Position numbers and translations under genes: made by a program. The notes under the pieces are model-generated. The model saw only the letters and a program-made list of their open reading frames with translations, was not told where the DNA came from and made no database searches. Of a stretch of 64,000 nucleotides of DNA, positions 1-8,403 are shown piece by piece. Position 1 is the stretch's first letter, and the number at the start of each line of letters is the position of its first letter. Source of the stretch: an uncultured Alistipes sp. (GTDB taxonomy: Bacteria > Bacteroidota > Bacteroidia > Bacteroidales > Rikenellaceae); the NCBI GenBank assembly GCA_944322005.1, contig CALUNL010000001.1, forward strand, positions 248,001 to 312,000, given 5' to 3'.

Positions 1-232
1 CTATGGTTCCATCCGGTATGGCACCGCAGTTTACGGCTACATACTTGTTGTGCTTGCGGGCCGAATAGGCGTGTATTACCTGCGGGAAAAACTCCTTGCC
101 GACGCCGCTCTCGCCCGTTACGAGTACCGAAAGGTCGGTCGGTGCAACCCTTACCGCCACCTCGAGGGCGCGGTTGAGAAGTTCGGAATTGCCGATTATG
201 CCGAATCGCTGTTTTACCGATAAAATGTCCAT
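1..232 (-). CDS. Sigma-54-dependent transcriptional activator, N-terminal part (cut by window edge)
   Basis: The 77 visible residues are the start of an AAA+ sigma-54 interaction domain. A Walker A motif, GESGVGKE, lies at residues 40-47 and is followed by a VNCGAIPDG stretch equivalent to the NCAAIP segment of NtrC-type activators. The family hydrolyses ATP to remodel sigma-54 RNA polymerase at -24/-12 promoters. The ATP domain begins almost at residue 1, so there is no N-terminal receiver or sensor domain. The GAFTGA loop and DNA-binding domain lie outside the window. It starts 11 bases after the HU-like gene and is probably co-transcribed with it. Family assignment is firm; target genes are unknown. 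Confidence 0.88.
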   Translation of the reverse strand, partial: MDILSVKQRFGIIGNSELLNRALEVAVRVAPTDLSVLVTGESGVGKEFFPQVIHAYSARKHNKYVAVNCGAIPDGTI

Positions 233-243
233 TTCAGTCGGGT

Positions 244-912
244 TTATTGTTGTTGTTCTGGAGCGGGTCGCTCAATCTGCCAGCGCAGAGCGTCCATTGC
301 TGCCTCATCGTCTATTTCCCTGGAGCACCAGTAGCCGTATGCGATTACGGCCACTGCCGCGAGCAATACCACCACAGCTATGAATATGAAGAACCCGTCT
401 CCGCGGCTGCGGCGTCTGTTGCGTCGCGCGTCCTGTGAAGGCGCCGTTGCCGGCTGCTCCTGCGGCTGTGCCGCGGCTGCAACATCCCTTTTTTCGGAGT
501 CGTTGGTTCGGGCAGGCATGTCGGCTTCCTTCGGTGCGGATGAGCGTAAGGAGTCGGCTGGAACCTTGCCGGCCTCATGCACCTTTGCATGTGTTGGCGT
601 ACCGGCCATGCGGATGTTTCCGTTGAGGTCGGATACGAGGCTGCCTATCTCTCCCATATCGAAGCGTCCTGTTGCGGATAGCGAATGCCGGACTTCGAAA
701 ATGAAGCGGTCTATGGCACCTGCGCATTCGATCTCGCCGAGCCCCTTCTTCGCCAGAAGACCGCGCAGTACTCCGTCGTCGGTCTTAAGAAGTTCCGAGA
801 AAAGCACCTCGCCCGGACCCTTTACGATGAAGGATCCGAAAGAAGGTATAGTCAGCCGGCGGTTGTTGCGCAGATAATCGGTTATTACGACTCTGATATC
901 CATATGTGACAT
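244..912 (-). CDS. HU/CCDC81-like N-terminal domain protein with one C-terminal membrane helix
   Basis: The protein has 222 residues. The first ~95 (MDIRVVITDYL, then a TIPSFGSFIVK-like strand and an FIFEVRHSL helix) resemble the HU-like domain found at the N-terminus of Bacteroidota envelope proteins. A polar, Ala/Pro/Gln/Arg-rich linker follows. Near residues 175-195 there is a hydrophobic helix, leaving a short acidic Gln-rich tail. The expected topology is a single-pass inner-membrane protein, with many relatives carrying a C-terminal SPOR domain that is absent here. The start at 912 was preferred because a promoter element (927-934) sits upstream of it and inside any longer frame. Function is unknown; it probably shares a transcript with the sigma-54 activator. 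Confidence 0.72.
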   Translation of the reverse strand: MSHMDIRVVITDYLRNNRRLTIPSFGSFIVKGPGEVLFSELLKTDDGVLRGLLAKKGLGEIECAGAIDRFIFEVRHSLSATGRFDMGEIGSLVSDLNGNIRMAGTPTHAKVHEAGKVPADSLRSSAPKEADMPARTNDSEKRDVAAAAQPQEQPATAPSQDARRNRRRSRGDGFFIFIAVVVLLAAVAVIAYGYWCSREIDDEAAMDALRWQIERPAPEQQQ

Positions 913-926
913 GTCTACTCTTTTCG

Positions 927-934
927 CAAAGATA
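927..934 (-). promoter_or_regulatory. Bacteroidota -7 promoter element (TATCTTTG)
   Basis: The minus strand reads TATCTTTG, matching TAnnTTTG. It lies about 15 bases before the ATG at 912. A TTTG at 962-959 is 24 bases upstream, slightly wide for a -33 element. It fixes the start of the HU-like gene downstream of 927. Confidence 0.6.
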
Positions 935-985
935 GTCATTTTGGCGAGAAGAGCGGGACAAAATCACAAAAAAATGATACGCAGG

Positions 986-1939
986 CTACTCCACGAGCAG
1001 GAATGCCATATAGCATGCCACTATCGCCAGCAGGCACAGCACCCTGATTGCGGTTTTCTGCGTCTTGAGGGCGGGAAGCGTCACTATGGTTGCAACCAGT
1101 CCGAATACGAGCAGGTTCTGCACCTTGACATCGGTAAAGTCGTAGATGTCGCTTCGCAGGCTCAGCACGTCTGCAATGCAGAGTACCATGAAGTTGAAGA
1201 GGTTGCTTCCCACGATATTGCCGACGGCGATGTCGTAGCTCTTCATGCGGAACAGGGCGATGGTGGACGATACCTCCGGCAGCGATGTGGCCACGCCGAG
1301 GAATATCGCACCGGCGAGTCCCATTCCGATATTGTACTGTGTGGCAAGGTCGTCGGTTACGTATGTCATGACTACGCTGAGCAGTACGATGCCTATGCTG
1401 ACCAGTGTGAATCTTGTGACTATCTGGCGCGTGGAGAGGGTTATGGAGTTCTTGTCATCCTCTTCCGATTCGCTTTTATTGCCGGCGAGGTAACGTACAC
1501 CTATGGCGTATAGCAGGACGATTATGATTGTGACAATGTTCAAGGTGGCAATCTCGAAATCGAGTATGTTGAACCACTTGAGTATGAGCACCGCATAAAT
1601 CAGTATCACGAACAGGGTTACGAGGATGTTCCCCTTGGAAATCCGAGCGCGACGGAAACTGGATATTGCGATGAGGCTTACTGTTGCCAGCATTGCAAGA
1701 TTGAACAGGTCGCTGCCGAGGATGTTGCCTATGCAGAGGCTCGGCTTGTTCAGCAGAACCGTTGCTGATATGCTGGTGAAGAGTTCGGGAAGGGATGTTA
1801 CCGCCGACAGAAGGACTCCGCCGAGAAATGCCCCGGATAATTCGGTGGTCTTGTCCAGCATGTCAATGTATTGCGAAGCCTTTATCGAGAAATATACTAC
1901 GAGTGAGGCTACTATGATATATTCCAGTATGACTAGCAT
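986..1939 (-). CDS. Calcium/sodium antiporter, CaCA family (YrbG-like)
   Basis: The 317-residue integral membrane protein is predicted to exchange Ca2+ for Na+ (or K+) across the inner membrane. Both halves carry the inverted-repeat alpha signature of the CaCA superfamily: AVTSLPELFTS with GNILGSDLFNLAML in the first half, and GVATSLPEVSST with GNIVGSNLFNFMVL in the second. The acidic residues in these motifs are the expected ion ligands. About ten membrane segments are visible, with a charged loop (SESEEDDKN) in the middle. Length is normal for the bacterial family. Its start overlaps the stop of the upstream pyrophosphatase gene by one base, so the two are translationally coupled. Exact ion preference cannot be read from sequence. 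Confidence 0.9.
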   Translation of the reverse strand: MLVILEYIIVASLVVYFSIKASQYIDMLDKTTELSGAFLGGVLLSAVTSLPELFTSISATVLLNKPSLCIGNILGSDLFNLAMLATVSLIAISSFRRARISKGNILVTLFVILIYAVLILKWFNILDFEIATLNIVTIIIVLLYAIGVRYLAGNKSESEEDDKNSITLSTRQIVTRFTLVSIGIVLLSVVMTYVTDDLATQYNIGMGLAGAIFLGVATSLPEVSSTIALFRMKSYDIAVGNIVGSNLFNFMVLCIADVLSLRSDIYDFTDVKVQNLLVFGLVATIVTLPALKTQKTAIRVLCLLAIVACYMAFLLVE

Positions 1940-2343
1940 TATCTGTGGCTGTTTTTATCGTTTATTATGGAGTCTATGTATGCCTTGATCTTGGGCGCAG
2001 GATCTTCCCATGTGTCGGGTTTGATGACCTTGTTGTCCTTGGGGTTGTAGTGAGGCTTTCCGTCCGGCCAGAGTTTTGCCATGTTGGCGTCGTGCACAAT
2101 GTTGAACAGTTCGTCTGGTTCCAGGCCCATCTCCACAAGCGTGCCGAGTGCAAAATACATGAGGTCTATCATGGCGTCGGCCTGGTCGTAGATGGTGTCG
2201 GCCACCAGAAATTCCGCTACCTCTTCGTTCATCCATTTTGCACGACTCAACGCCCTGCCTTTCTCTATCATGCCCGGCTGATCGGCAACCGGATGTCCGA
2301 ATTTTTCGTTGAACATACGGACATCATTCCACTCTTTGTTCAT
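1939..2343 (-). CDS. All-alpha NTP pyrophosphatase-like protein (MazG/PRA-PH superfamily)
   Basis: This is a 134-residue soluble protein. The NEEVAEFL segment followed by DQADAMIDLMYFALG matches the EExxE plus ExxD metal-binding pattern of the MazG/dUTPase-like all-alpha NTP pyrophosphatases. The C-terminal part (MAKLWPDGKPHYN, then KVIKPDTWEDP) resembles small stand-alone members sometimes annotated as Cof-like hydrolases or phosphoribosyl-ATP pyrophosphohydrolase-like proteins. The likely role is hydrolysis of a non-canonical or modified nucleotide. The substrate cannot be assigned. It is the first gene of a two-gene unit with the antiporter and has its own -7 element at 2381-2388. Confidence 0.75.
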   Translation of the reverse strand: MNKEWNDVRMFNEKFGHPVADQPGMIEKGRALSRAKWMNEEVAEFLVADTIYDQADAMIDLMYFALGTLVEMGLEPDELFNIVHDANMAKLWPDGKPHYNPKDNKVIKPDTWEDPAPKIKAYIDSIINDKNSHR

Positions 2344-2380
2344 GTTTATTCAATTGTTTTGTTGTTGAATCTTCGGTTGG

Positions 2381-2388
2381 CAAAGGTA
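2381..2388 (-). promoter_or_regulatory. -7 promoter element (TACCTTTG) for the pyrophosphatase/antiporter pair
   Basis: The minus strand reads TACCTTTG, 38 bases before the ATG at 2343. No convincing -33 element was seen. It is divergent from the glmS promoter about 45 bases away. Confidence 0.55.
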
Positions 2389-2408
2389 CTATTTTAGTTG
2401 GGAATTTG

Positions 2409-2440
2409 TTGCTTTTTTTCGATGTAATATATTATATTTG
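2409..2440 (+). promoter_or_regulatory. Promoter of glmS (TTG, 21 bases, TATATTTG)
   Basis: TTG at 2409-2411 and TATATTTG at 2433-2440 are separated by 21 bases, as in the Bacteroidota sigma-ABfr consensus. Transcription would begin near 2445, leaving a leader of about 90 bases before glmS at 2537. That leader is too short for a glmS ribozyme and shows no such motif. Confidence 0.7.
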
Positions 2441-2536
2441 TACGATTTTATCCGTATGTCACTAATTGTGCGTACTGCTGGCGCATTGGCAGGCGGATAT
2501 CTCATTTATCGTTGAACAAATAAAACAAAATTTGAA

Positions 2537-4384
2537 ATGTGCGGAATAGTCGGATATATAGGTAAAAGAGACGCATATCCAGTCTTGATACAGGGACTTC
2601 ACCGTTTGGAATACAGAGGTTATGACAGTTCCGGAGTCGCAATGATAAGCAATACCGGCGAACTGAACGTGTATAAGGCCAAGGGTAAGGTTGAAGCGTT
2701 GGAGCATTTTGCCCAAAGCAAGGATTTGAACGGAAAGATAGGTATAGCACATACCCGTTGGGCGACACATGGAGAGCCGAATGACATCAACGCTCATCCG
2801 CATTGCTCGCAGTCCGGAAAATTTGCTTTGGTTCACAATGGTACGATAGAGAACTACAACGTTCTGAAGGTAGCCTTGCTGAAACATGGATATTCTTTTG
2901 TGAGCGAGACTGATACGGAGGTTGTCGTACAGCTCATCGAATATATTCAGGATACCAACAACTGTTCTCTCTTCGATGCTGTGAGGGAGGCGATGAAGCA
3001 GATTGTTGGTGCGTACGCCATAGCTGTCATCGACAGGGACAACCCTGATCAGATAATTGCCGCACGCCAGTCTTCACCGCTCGTCATAGGAGTGGGGGAT
3101 GACGAGTATTTCCTTGCATCGGATGCAACTCCGATAATCGAATACACCAATAAGGTCGTATATCTCAACGACGGGGAGATTGCCGTCATCAACCGTGGAG
3201 AGAAACTGCATGTGTTCAAGATAAAGGGTGAGACGGAGACGTCGATAAACATCACCGAACTCAAGATGAGCATCGAGGAGCTTGAGAAGGGCGGCTATCC
3301 GCACTTCATGCTCAAGGAGATATTCGAACAACCGAAGACCCTTGCGGACTGTATCAGCGGGCGTATTACGAGCGACGGCAAGAAGGTCGTCCTTTCGGGA
3401 GTGATATGCAATAAGGAGAAATTCCTGAATGCCAACCGCATAATAATCGTCGCATGCGGCACCTCGTGGCATGCCGGACTTATCGGAAAGCACCTGTTCG
3501 AGGACTTTTGCCGTATTCCGGTCGAGGTCGAGTATGCAAGCGAATTTCGTTACCGCAACCCGGTGGTTACCGATAAGGATGTGCTCATAGCACTGTCACA
3601 GTCCGGTGAGACTGCCGACACGCTTGCGGCATTGGAACTTGCAAAGAAAAGCGGGGCGTTTGTATTCGGCATATGCAATGTCATTGGCTCTTCGATACCG
3701 CGAGCCACAGATTCAGGTTGTTACATACACGTAGGACCGGAAATAGGAGTTGCCTCCACAAAGGCGTTTACAGGACAGGTCACCGTTCTTGCGATGATGT
3801 CCATTCTTATCGGACAGATGAAGGGAACCATCGACAAGGCTACATTCGAGAAGGTTGCCGCCGACATCAGGCGAGTTCCGAAACTCATCAAGGAGATATT
3901 CAAGATGGACTCACAGATAAAGGACCTTGCGAAGATATTCACATATGCCCGCAATTTCCTCTATCTCGGCCGCGGATACAACTATCCGGCAGCATTGGAG
4001 GGCGCCCTGAAGCTCAAGGAAATCTCCTATATCCATGCCGAGGGATACCCTGCAGCGGAGATGAAACACGGCACCATAGCCCTAATCGATGACGAGATGC
4101 CGACGGTGGTGATTGCCATAAAGGACAATGTCTACGAAAAGACGTTGAGCAACATACAGCAGGTAAAGGCGCGTAACGGACGCGTTATCGCAATCGTCAC
4201 CGAGGGAGACGACGTCGTCTCCAAACTCGTTGACTATACGATTGAAGTCCCGGAGATATCGGAGTGCCTTACGCCGCTCCTTACGTCAATTCCGCTGCAG
4301 TTGCTTGCATACTACATTGCCGTCAACAAGGGCCGTAACGTGGATCAGCCTCGTAACCTTGCTAAATCCGTGACAGTAGAGTAG
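2537..4384 (+). CDS. glmS: Glutamine--fructose-6-phosphate aminotransferase (isomerizing)
   Basis: The 615-residue enzyme makes glucosamine-6-phosphate from fructose-6-phosphate and glutamine, the entry step to UDP-GlcNAc for peptidoglycan and LPS. It begins MCGIVGYIG, so Cys2 becomes the N-terminal nucleophile of the class II glutamine amidotransferase domain (about residues 2-230). Two SIS isomerase domains follow (about 290-420 and 460-600), with CGTSWHA and SQSGETADT phosphosugar-binding motifs. The C-terminus, RNLAKSVTVE, is the conserved GlmS tail with its catalytic lysine. Length is typical. It has its own promoter and is followed after 45 bases by an alpha-galactosidase on the same strand. 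Confidence 0.98.
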   Translation: MCGIVGYIGKRDAYPVLIQGLHRLEYRGYDSSGVAMISNTGELNVYKAKGKVEALEHFAQSKDLNGKIGIAHTRWATHGEPNDINAHPHCSQSGKFALVHNGTIENYNVLKVALLKHGYSFVSETDTEVVVQLIEYIQDTNNCSLFDAVREAMKQIVGAYAIAVIDRDNPDQIIAARQSSPLVIGVGDDEYFLASDATPIIEYTNKVVYLNDGEIAVINRGEKLHVFKIKGETETSINITELKMSIEELEKGGYPHFMLKEIFEQPKTLADCISGRITSDGKKVVLSGVICNKEKFLNANRIIIVACGTSWHAGLIGKHLFEDFCRIPVEVEYASEFRYRNPVVTDKDVLIALSQSGETADTLAALELAKKSGAFVFGICNVIGSSIPRATDSGCYIHVGPEIGVASTKAFTGQVTVLAMMSILIGQMKGTIDKATFEKVAADIRRVPKLIKEIFKMDSQIKDLAKIFTYARNFLYLGRGYNYPAALEGALKLKEISYIHAEGYPAAEMKHGTIALIDDEMPTVVIAIKDNVYEKTLSNIQQVKARNGRVIAIVTEGDDVVSKLVDYTIEVPEISECLTPLLTSIPLQLLAYYIAVNKGRNVDQPRNLAKSVTVE

Positions 4385-4429
4385 CTTTGCGAATTTATAC
4401 CTTAACCCAACCTAAAGAACCGATAAATT

Positions 4430-6655
4430 ATGAAAAAGATTCTTGTGCTGCTGCCACTGCTGTTTGCAGCAGTGGCTGTCGAAGCAAAAAACTACATCGT
4501 CTCGACTCCCAACACCTCACTCGTGATTACTGCGGATGAGGGGAAGCCTCTCTATTTCCGATATTATGGAACAAAGGCCTCGTCGGATGACGTGTTCTCG
4601 TCACACCGATCCATGAAGTATCAGGCTTACCGTTCATTCGGAACCCGTTGCGATGCACCTTATGCGTGCCTCGTCAAACATGCCGACGGAGACAACGCCA
4701 CGAATCTCGTGGTGCGCAACGTCGAGAGCCGTGAGGACGATACGACTACCGGCCTTGTTGTCACATTGGAGGACACGGCGCATCCATTGACGGTACGTCT
4801 CCACTATGTGGCCTACAAGGATTGCGACGTGATGAAGTTCCATGCGGACTACGTCAACAACGGCAAGAAGCCTGTGGTGCTTCAGAAATACATGTCGGCG
4901 GTGCTGCCGGTAAAGTCGCAGGAGTGCTGGCTGCTGCATCTGAACGGCGACCATGGAAATGAATGCAACGAGAATATAGAACCTCTTGGCGAGGGTATAA
5001 AGATCATATCTTCGCGTGACGGCGGACGCAATTCCGTCGGCAGCAATGCCGCGTTCATGCTCGGAACGGACGGCAAGATAGAGGAGACGGAGGGCAACGT
5101 CATTGGCGGAGTGCTTTCCTGGACCGGCAATACATATATAGAATTCATAAATACCCGTCAGAATGGCGATCCGATTCTCATCCTTGCTGGAATAAACCCT
5201 GAGGCTTCGGACTATACGCTCGACGGTGGAAAGACTCTGGAGACGCCGGAGATGGTCTTCTCGTACAGTACCAGCGGAAAGGGCCAGGTGTCGAGAAATC
5301 TGCACTACTGGGCGCGTCACCATCATGTTCTCGACGGAACCTCGATGCGCCACGTACTGCTCAACTCCTGGGAAGGCGTGCACTTCGACGTTTCACAGGA
5401 GGGTATGAACGAGATGATGAAGGATTTCTCGGCGCTTGGCGGCGAGATGTTCGTGATGGATGACGGCTGGTTCGGCGGCAAGTATCCGCGCAATGATGGT
5501 ACAACATCTCTCGGCGACTGGTGTGTTGCCAAAGACAAGTTGCCGGAGGGCGTCGACGGACTCATCCGCTTTGCAACGGACAAGAACCTCAAGTTCGGAA
5601 TATGGATTGAACCGGAGATGGTCAATACCAAGAGCGAACTTTATGAGAAACATCCGGACTGGGTATTGCGCCACGAGTCATTCGACCCGACTTACGGTCG
5701 CGGAAAGACGCAGCTGTTGCTCGATCTGACCAACCCGAAGGTGCAGGATTTCGTGTTCGGCGTGGTGGACAACCTCATGAAGAGCTATCCGGAGATAGCC
5801 TACATCAAGTGGGATCACAACATGTCGATGCTCAATGCCTCGTCGCTCTATCTGCCGAAGAGCAAGCAGTCGAACCTCTATGTGGACTATCATCTTGCCC
5901 TAAAGTCAATTCTGGAGCGTGTGCGCGCCGCATATCCGGATCTTATAATTCAGTTGTGCTCGGCCGGAGGATTCCGTCTGAACTACGGTTACATGCCTTA
6001 TTTCCAGGAGGTGTGGACAAGTGACCAGACCGATGCCCTTCACCGACTCTATATACAGTGGGGTGCACTCGATTTCTATCCGTCCAATATCCTTGCCGCA
6101 CATGTTTGCTCGCCTCGCAACAAATACACGCAGAGGGAGATTCCTGTGAAGTTCCGTTTCGACGTGGCTTCGATGTGCCGTCTCGGAATGGAGATGGTGC
6201 CGGCACAGTTGACCGATGCGGAGAAGGCCTATGCAACTCGTGCCATTGCGGAGTACAAGCGTCTGCGCGGAACCATCCAGCAGGGTGATCTCTACAAGCT
6301 GGTATCCCCGTATGAGGGCAACCGCGACTATGCATCGCTCATGTATGTAGACGGCGACAAATCGCACGCCGTACTTTTTGCATATCGTACGATATTGTTC
6401 CGTCACATGCCGGACAAGATAATAAAGCTGCAGGGACTCGATCCGGAGCGCAAGTACCTCATCCGCGAGGTATGCCCGGAGGTTGAGGGCAAGCCGCTGC
6501 CGATAGACGGAAAGGTCGTAAGCGGAAGATTCCTTATGGAGGAGGGTATCGTGCTGAAGGATCTGAACAAGGCATATAGCAGAACCCAACCGTTCAACGA
6601 CATCCGTGAGATGAACGATTACAAGAGTTTCGTACTGGAACTCATAGCGCAATAA
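4430..6655 (+). CDS. Alpha-galactosidase, glycoside hydrolase family 36, exported
   Basis: The 741-residue enzyme is predicted to release alpha-1,6-linked galactose from raffinose-type oligosaccharides or plant galactans. An N-terminal signal peptide (MKKILVLLPLLFAAVAVEA) sends it to the periplasm. A beta-sandwich domain comes first, then a TIM barrel with the GH36 landmarks: WIEPEMVN, KWDHN with nucleophile Asp462, an LCSAGG stretch, and WTSDQTDA with acid/base Asp532. A C-terminal beta domain closes the protein. The next gene, engB, begins 26 bases later, so a shared transcript is possible. No SusC/SusD pair is adjacent, so this is not part of a visible polysaccharide utilisation locus. Substrate linkage is inferred from the family. 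Confidence 0.94.
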   Translation: MKKILVLLPLLFAAVAVEAKNYIVSTPNTSLVITADEGKPLYFRYYGTKASSDDVFSSHRSMKYQAYRSFGTRCDAPYACLVKHADGDNATNLVVRNVESREDDTTTGLVVTLEDTAHPLTVRLHYVAYKDCDVMKFHADYVNNGKKPVVLQKYMSAVLPVKSQECWLLHLNGDHGNECNENIEPLGEGIKIISSRDGGRNSVGSNAAFMLGTDGKIEETEGNVIGGVLSWTGNTYIEFINTRQNGDPILILAGINPEASDYTLDGGKTLETPEMVFSYSTSGKGQVSRNLHYWARHHHVLDGTSMRHVLLNSWEGVHFDVSQEGMNEMMKDFSALGGEMFVMDDGWFGGKYPRNDGTTSLGDWCVAKDKLPEGVDGLIRFATDKNLKFGIWIEPEMVNTKSELYEKHPDWVLRHESFDPTYGRGKTQLLLDLTNPKVQDFVFGVVDNLMKSYPEIAYIKWDHNMSMLNASSLYLPKSKQSNLYVDYHLALKSILERVRAAYPDLIIQLCSAGGFRLNYGYMPYFQEVWTSDQTDALHRLYIQWGALDFYPSNILAAHVCSPRNKYTQREIPVKFRFDVASMCRLGMEMVPAQLTDAEKAYATRAIAEYKRLRGTIQQGDLYKLVSPYEGNRDYASLMYVDGDKSHAVLFAYRTILFRHMPDKIIKLQGLDPERKYLIREVCPEVEGKPLPIDGKVVSGRFLMEEGIVLKDLNKAYSRTQPFNDIREMNDYKSFVLELIAQ

Positions 6656-6681
6656 TCCTGGCAACCGATAAGGACGTACCG

Positions 6682-7269
6682 ATGATAACCAAGGCCGAAT
6701 TCAAGTGCAGTTCCGAGCGTTTGGGACAGATCCCCAAGGACGGATTGAAAGATATCGCGTTCATAGGCCGCAGCAATGTGGGCAAATCGTCGCTCATAAA
6801 CATGCTGACGGGGCATAAGGGTTTGGCCAAGGTATCGGCGACACCGGGCAAGACCAAACTTATAAACCACTTTCTGGTGGACGGAACGTGGTATCTTGTC
6901 GATTTGCCCGGTTACGGATACGCCAAGACATCGAAGAGTCAGAGAAGCGGGTTTGCGAAAATCATAACCGATTACGTATTCGGGTGCGAGAAGATGTATT
7001 TTCTCTTCGTGCTCGTCGATTCCCGGCTCGAGCCGCAGCGAATCGACCTCGAATTCATACATCTTCTTGGAGAGCACTCCATACCGTTCGGACTGATTTT
7101 CACCAAGGGAGACAAACTCTCCAAGGCCCAGTTGCAGAAGAGCGTGGAGATCTATTCGAGAACACTCTCGGAGGAGTGGGACGAGCTTCCGCCGATGTTC
7201 GTCTCATCGAGCCGCACTTCAGCGGGCAGGGATGAGATACTGGAGTTTGTTGATAAAATTTTAAAATAA
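6682..7269 (+). CDS. engB: Ribosome biogenesis GTPase EngB (YsxC/YihA)
   Basis: This 195-residue small GTPase assists assembly of the large ribosomal subunit. The G motifs appear in order: G1 GRSNVGKSS near residue 30, switch region with TPGKT, G3 DLPGYGYA, G4 TKGD and G5 SSR. Length and spacing match EngB. The start ATG at 6682 gives the usual N-terminus with a short strand before G1. It lies 26 bases after the alpha-galactosidase, an unlikely functional partner, so linkage may simply reflect transcription read-through. Confidence 0.96.
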   Translation: MITKAEFKCSSERLGQIPKDGLKDIAFIGRSNVGKSSLINMLTGHKGLAKVSATPGKTKLINHFLVDGTWYLVDLPGYGYAKTSKSQRSGFAKIITDYVFGCEKMYFLFVLVDSRLEPQRIDLEFIHLLGEHSIPFGLIFTKGDKLSKAQLQKSVEIYSRTLSEEWDELPPMFVSSSRTSAGRDEILEFVDKILK

Positions 7270-7344
7270 TTTAATATCGCATTGGGCAAATCCGATTAAA
7301 ATATATAATTTCGTCGCGCCAAACAACACATAATTTCTCAAATT

Positions 7345-8286
7345 ATGGCTATCCACAAAATAAAATTCTTCTCGGGACGCAACTCCCGTTACCTCGCAGA
7401 GAAAATCGTTGCCGCCTACGGAACGACGCTCGGAGAGTGCGAATGCCTGGAATTCAGTGACGGAGAGTTCCAGCCTCGCTACAATGAATCAATCCGCGGT
7501 TGCACCGTGTTCATCATCCAGTCCACCTTCCCGAAGTCGGACAACCTCATGGAACTGCTCATGATGATTGATGCCGCTCGCCGCGCATCGGCCTACAAGG
7601 TCATTGCGGTGATGCCTTACTTCGGATGGGCCCGTCAGGACCGCAAGGACCGTCCGCGTGTGCCTATTACCTCGAAGCTTGTGGCCAACATGCTTGTTGC
7701 GGCCGGAGTCGACCGTATCATGACTATGGACCTGCACGCCGACCAGATTCAGGGATTCTTCGATGTCCCGGTGGATGCCCTTTATGCGAGCGGTATGTTC
7801 GTGCCGTATATACAGAGCCTAAATATCGAGAACCTCTCCATTGCGGCGCCCGACATGGGCGGTGCCAAGCGTGCCGGGACCTATGCAAAGCTGCTCGGAA
7901 CCCCTATCATCATCTCCCATAAGGAGCGCGCCAAGGCAAACGTTGTCGGCAGCATGACTGCCATCGGTGAGGTCGAGGGCCGCAATATCCTGATTGTCGA
8001 CGACATGATAGATACAGCCGGAACGATATGCATGGCGGCCAACATGCTCATGGAGCGTGGCGCGAAGAGCGTGCGTGCGGCGATCACCCACCCGGTATTG
8101 TCGGGAGCAGCATACGAGCGTATAAACGACAGCGCACTTTCGGAGGTAATCGTGTCGGATACCATTCCTCTTAACCCTGAAAAGGACCTCCACAAGTTCA
8201 CGGTGCTCACATGCGCCGACATCTTCGCCGAGGTAATAGAGAGGGTGCACAACTACAAGGAGATATCGTCGATATTCTTCCATTGA
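7345..8286 (+). CDS. prs: Ribose-phosphate pyrophosphokinase (PRPP synthetase)
   Basis: The 313-residue enzyme converts ribose-5-phosphate and ATP to PRPP, the precursor of purines, pyrimidines, histidine, tryptophan and NAD. The N-terminal domain has FSGRNSRYLAEKI and FSDGEFQPRYNESIRG. The catalytic region has YFGWARQDRKDRPR followed by MDLHADQIQGFF. The PRPP-binding loop reads IVDDMIDTAGT. Length is typical of class I Prs. It is followed immediately by a strong intrinsic terminator at 8309-8341. Confidence 0.97.
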   Translation: MAIHKIKFFSGRNSRYLAEKIVAAYGTTLGECECLEFSDGEFQPRYNESIRGCTVFIIQSTFPKSDNLMELLMMIDAARRASAYKVIAVMPYFGWARQDRKDRPRVPITSKLVANMLVAAGVDRIMTMDLHADQIQGFFDVPVDALYASGMFVPYIQSLNIENLSIAAPDMGGAKRAGTYAKLLGTPIIISHKERAKANVVGSMTAIGEVEGRNILIVDDMIDTAGTICMAANMLMERGAKSVRAAITHPVLSGAAYERINDSALSEVIVSDTIPLNPEKDLHKFTVLTCADIFAEVIERVHNYKEISSIFFH

Positions 8287-8308
8287 CATATCGGCATCCC
8301 ATAAATGG

Positions 8309-8341
8309 GGCGGGGAAGCAGATGCTTCCCCGCCTTTTTTT
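8309..8341 (+). terminator. Rho-independent terminator after prs
   Basis: An 11-base stem, GGCGGGGAAGC (8309-8319) pairing with GCTTCCCCGCC (8324-8334), encloses a 4-base loop and is followed by seven T residues. It lies 22 bases after the prs stop codon. Confidence 0.93.
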
Positions 8342-8403
8342 GTCATTATGTGAGCGATGCCGGGAAATTGCGCCACACCGGCATGCGCGGAGGTGCCTAT
8401 GGA

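Noticed and set aside
2441..2536. glmS ribozyme in the glmS leader
   Set aside because: The leader is about 90 bases and lacks the conserved core; the ribozyme is known mainly from Firmicutes.
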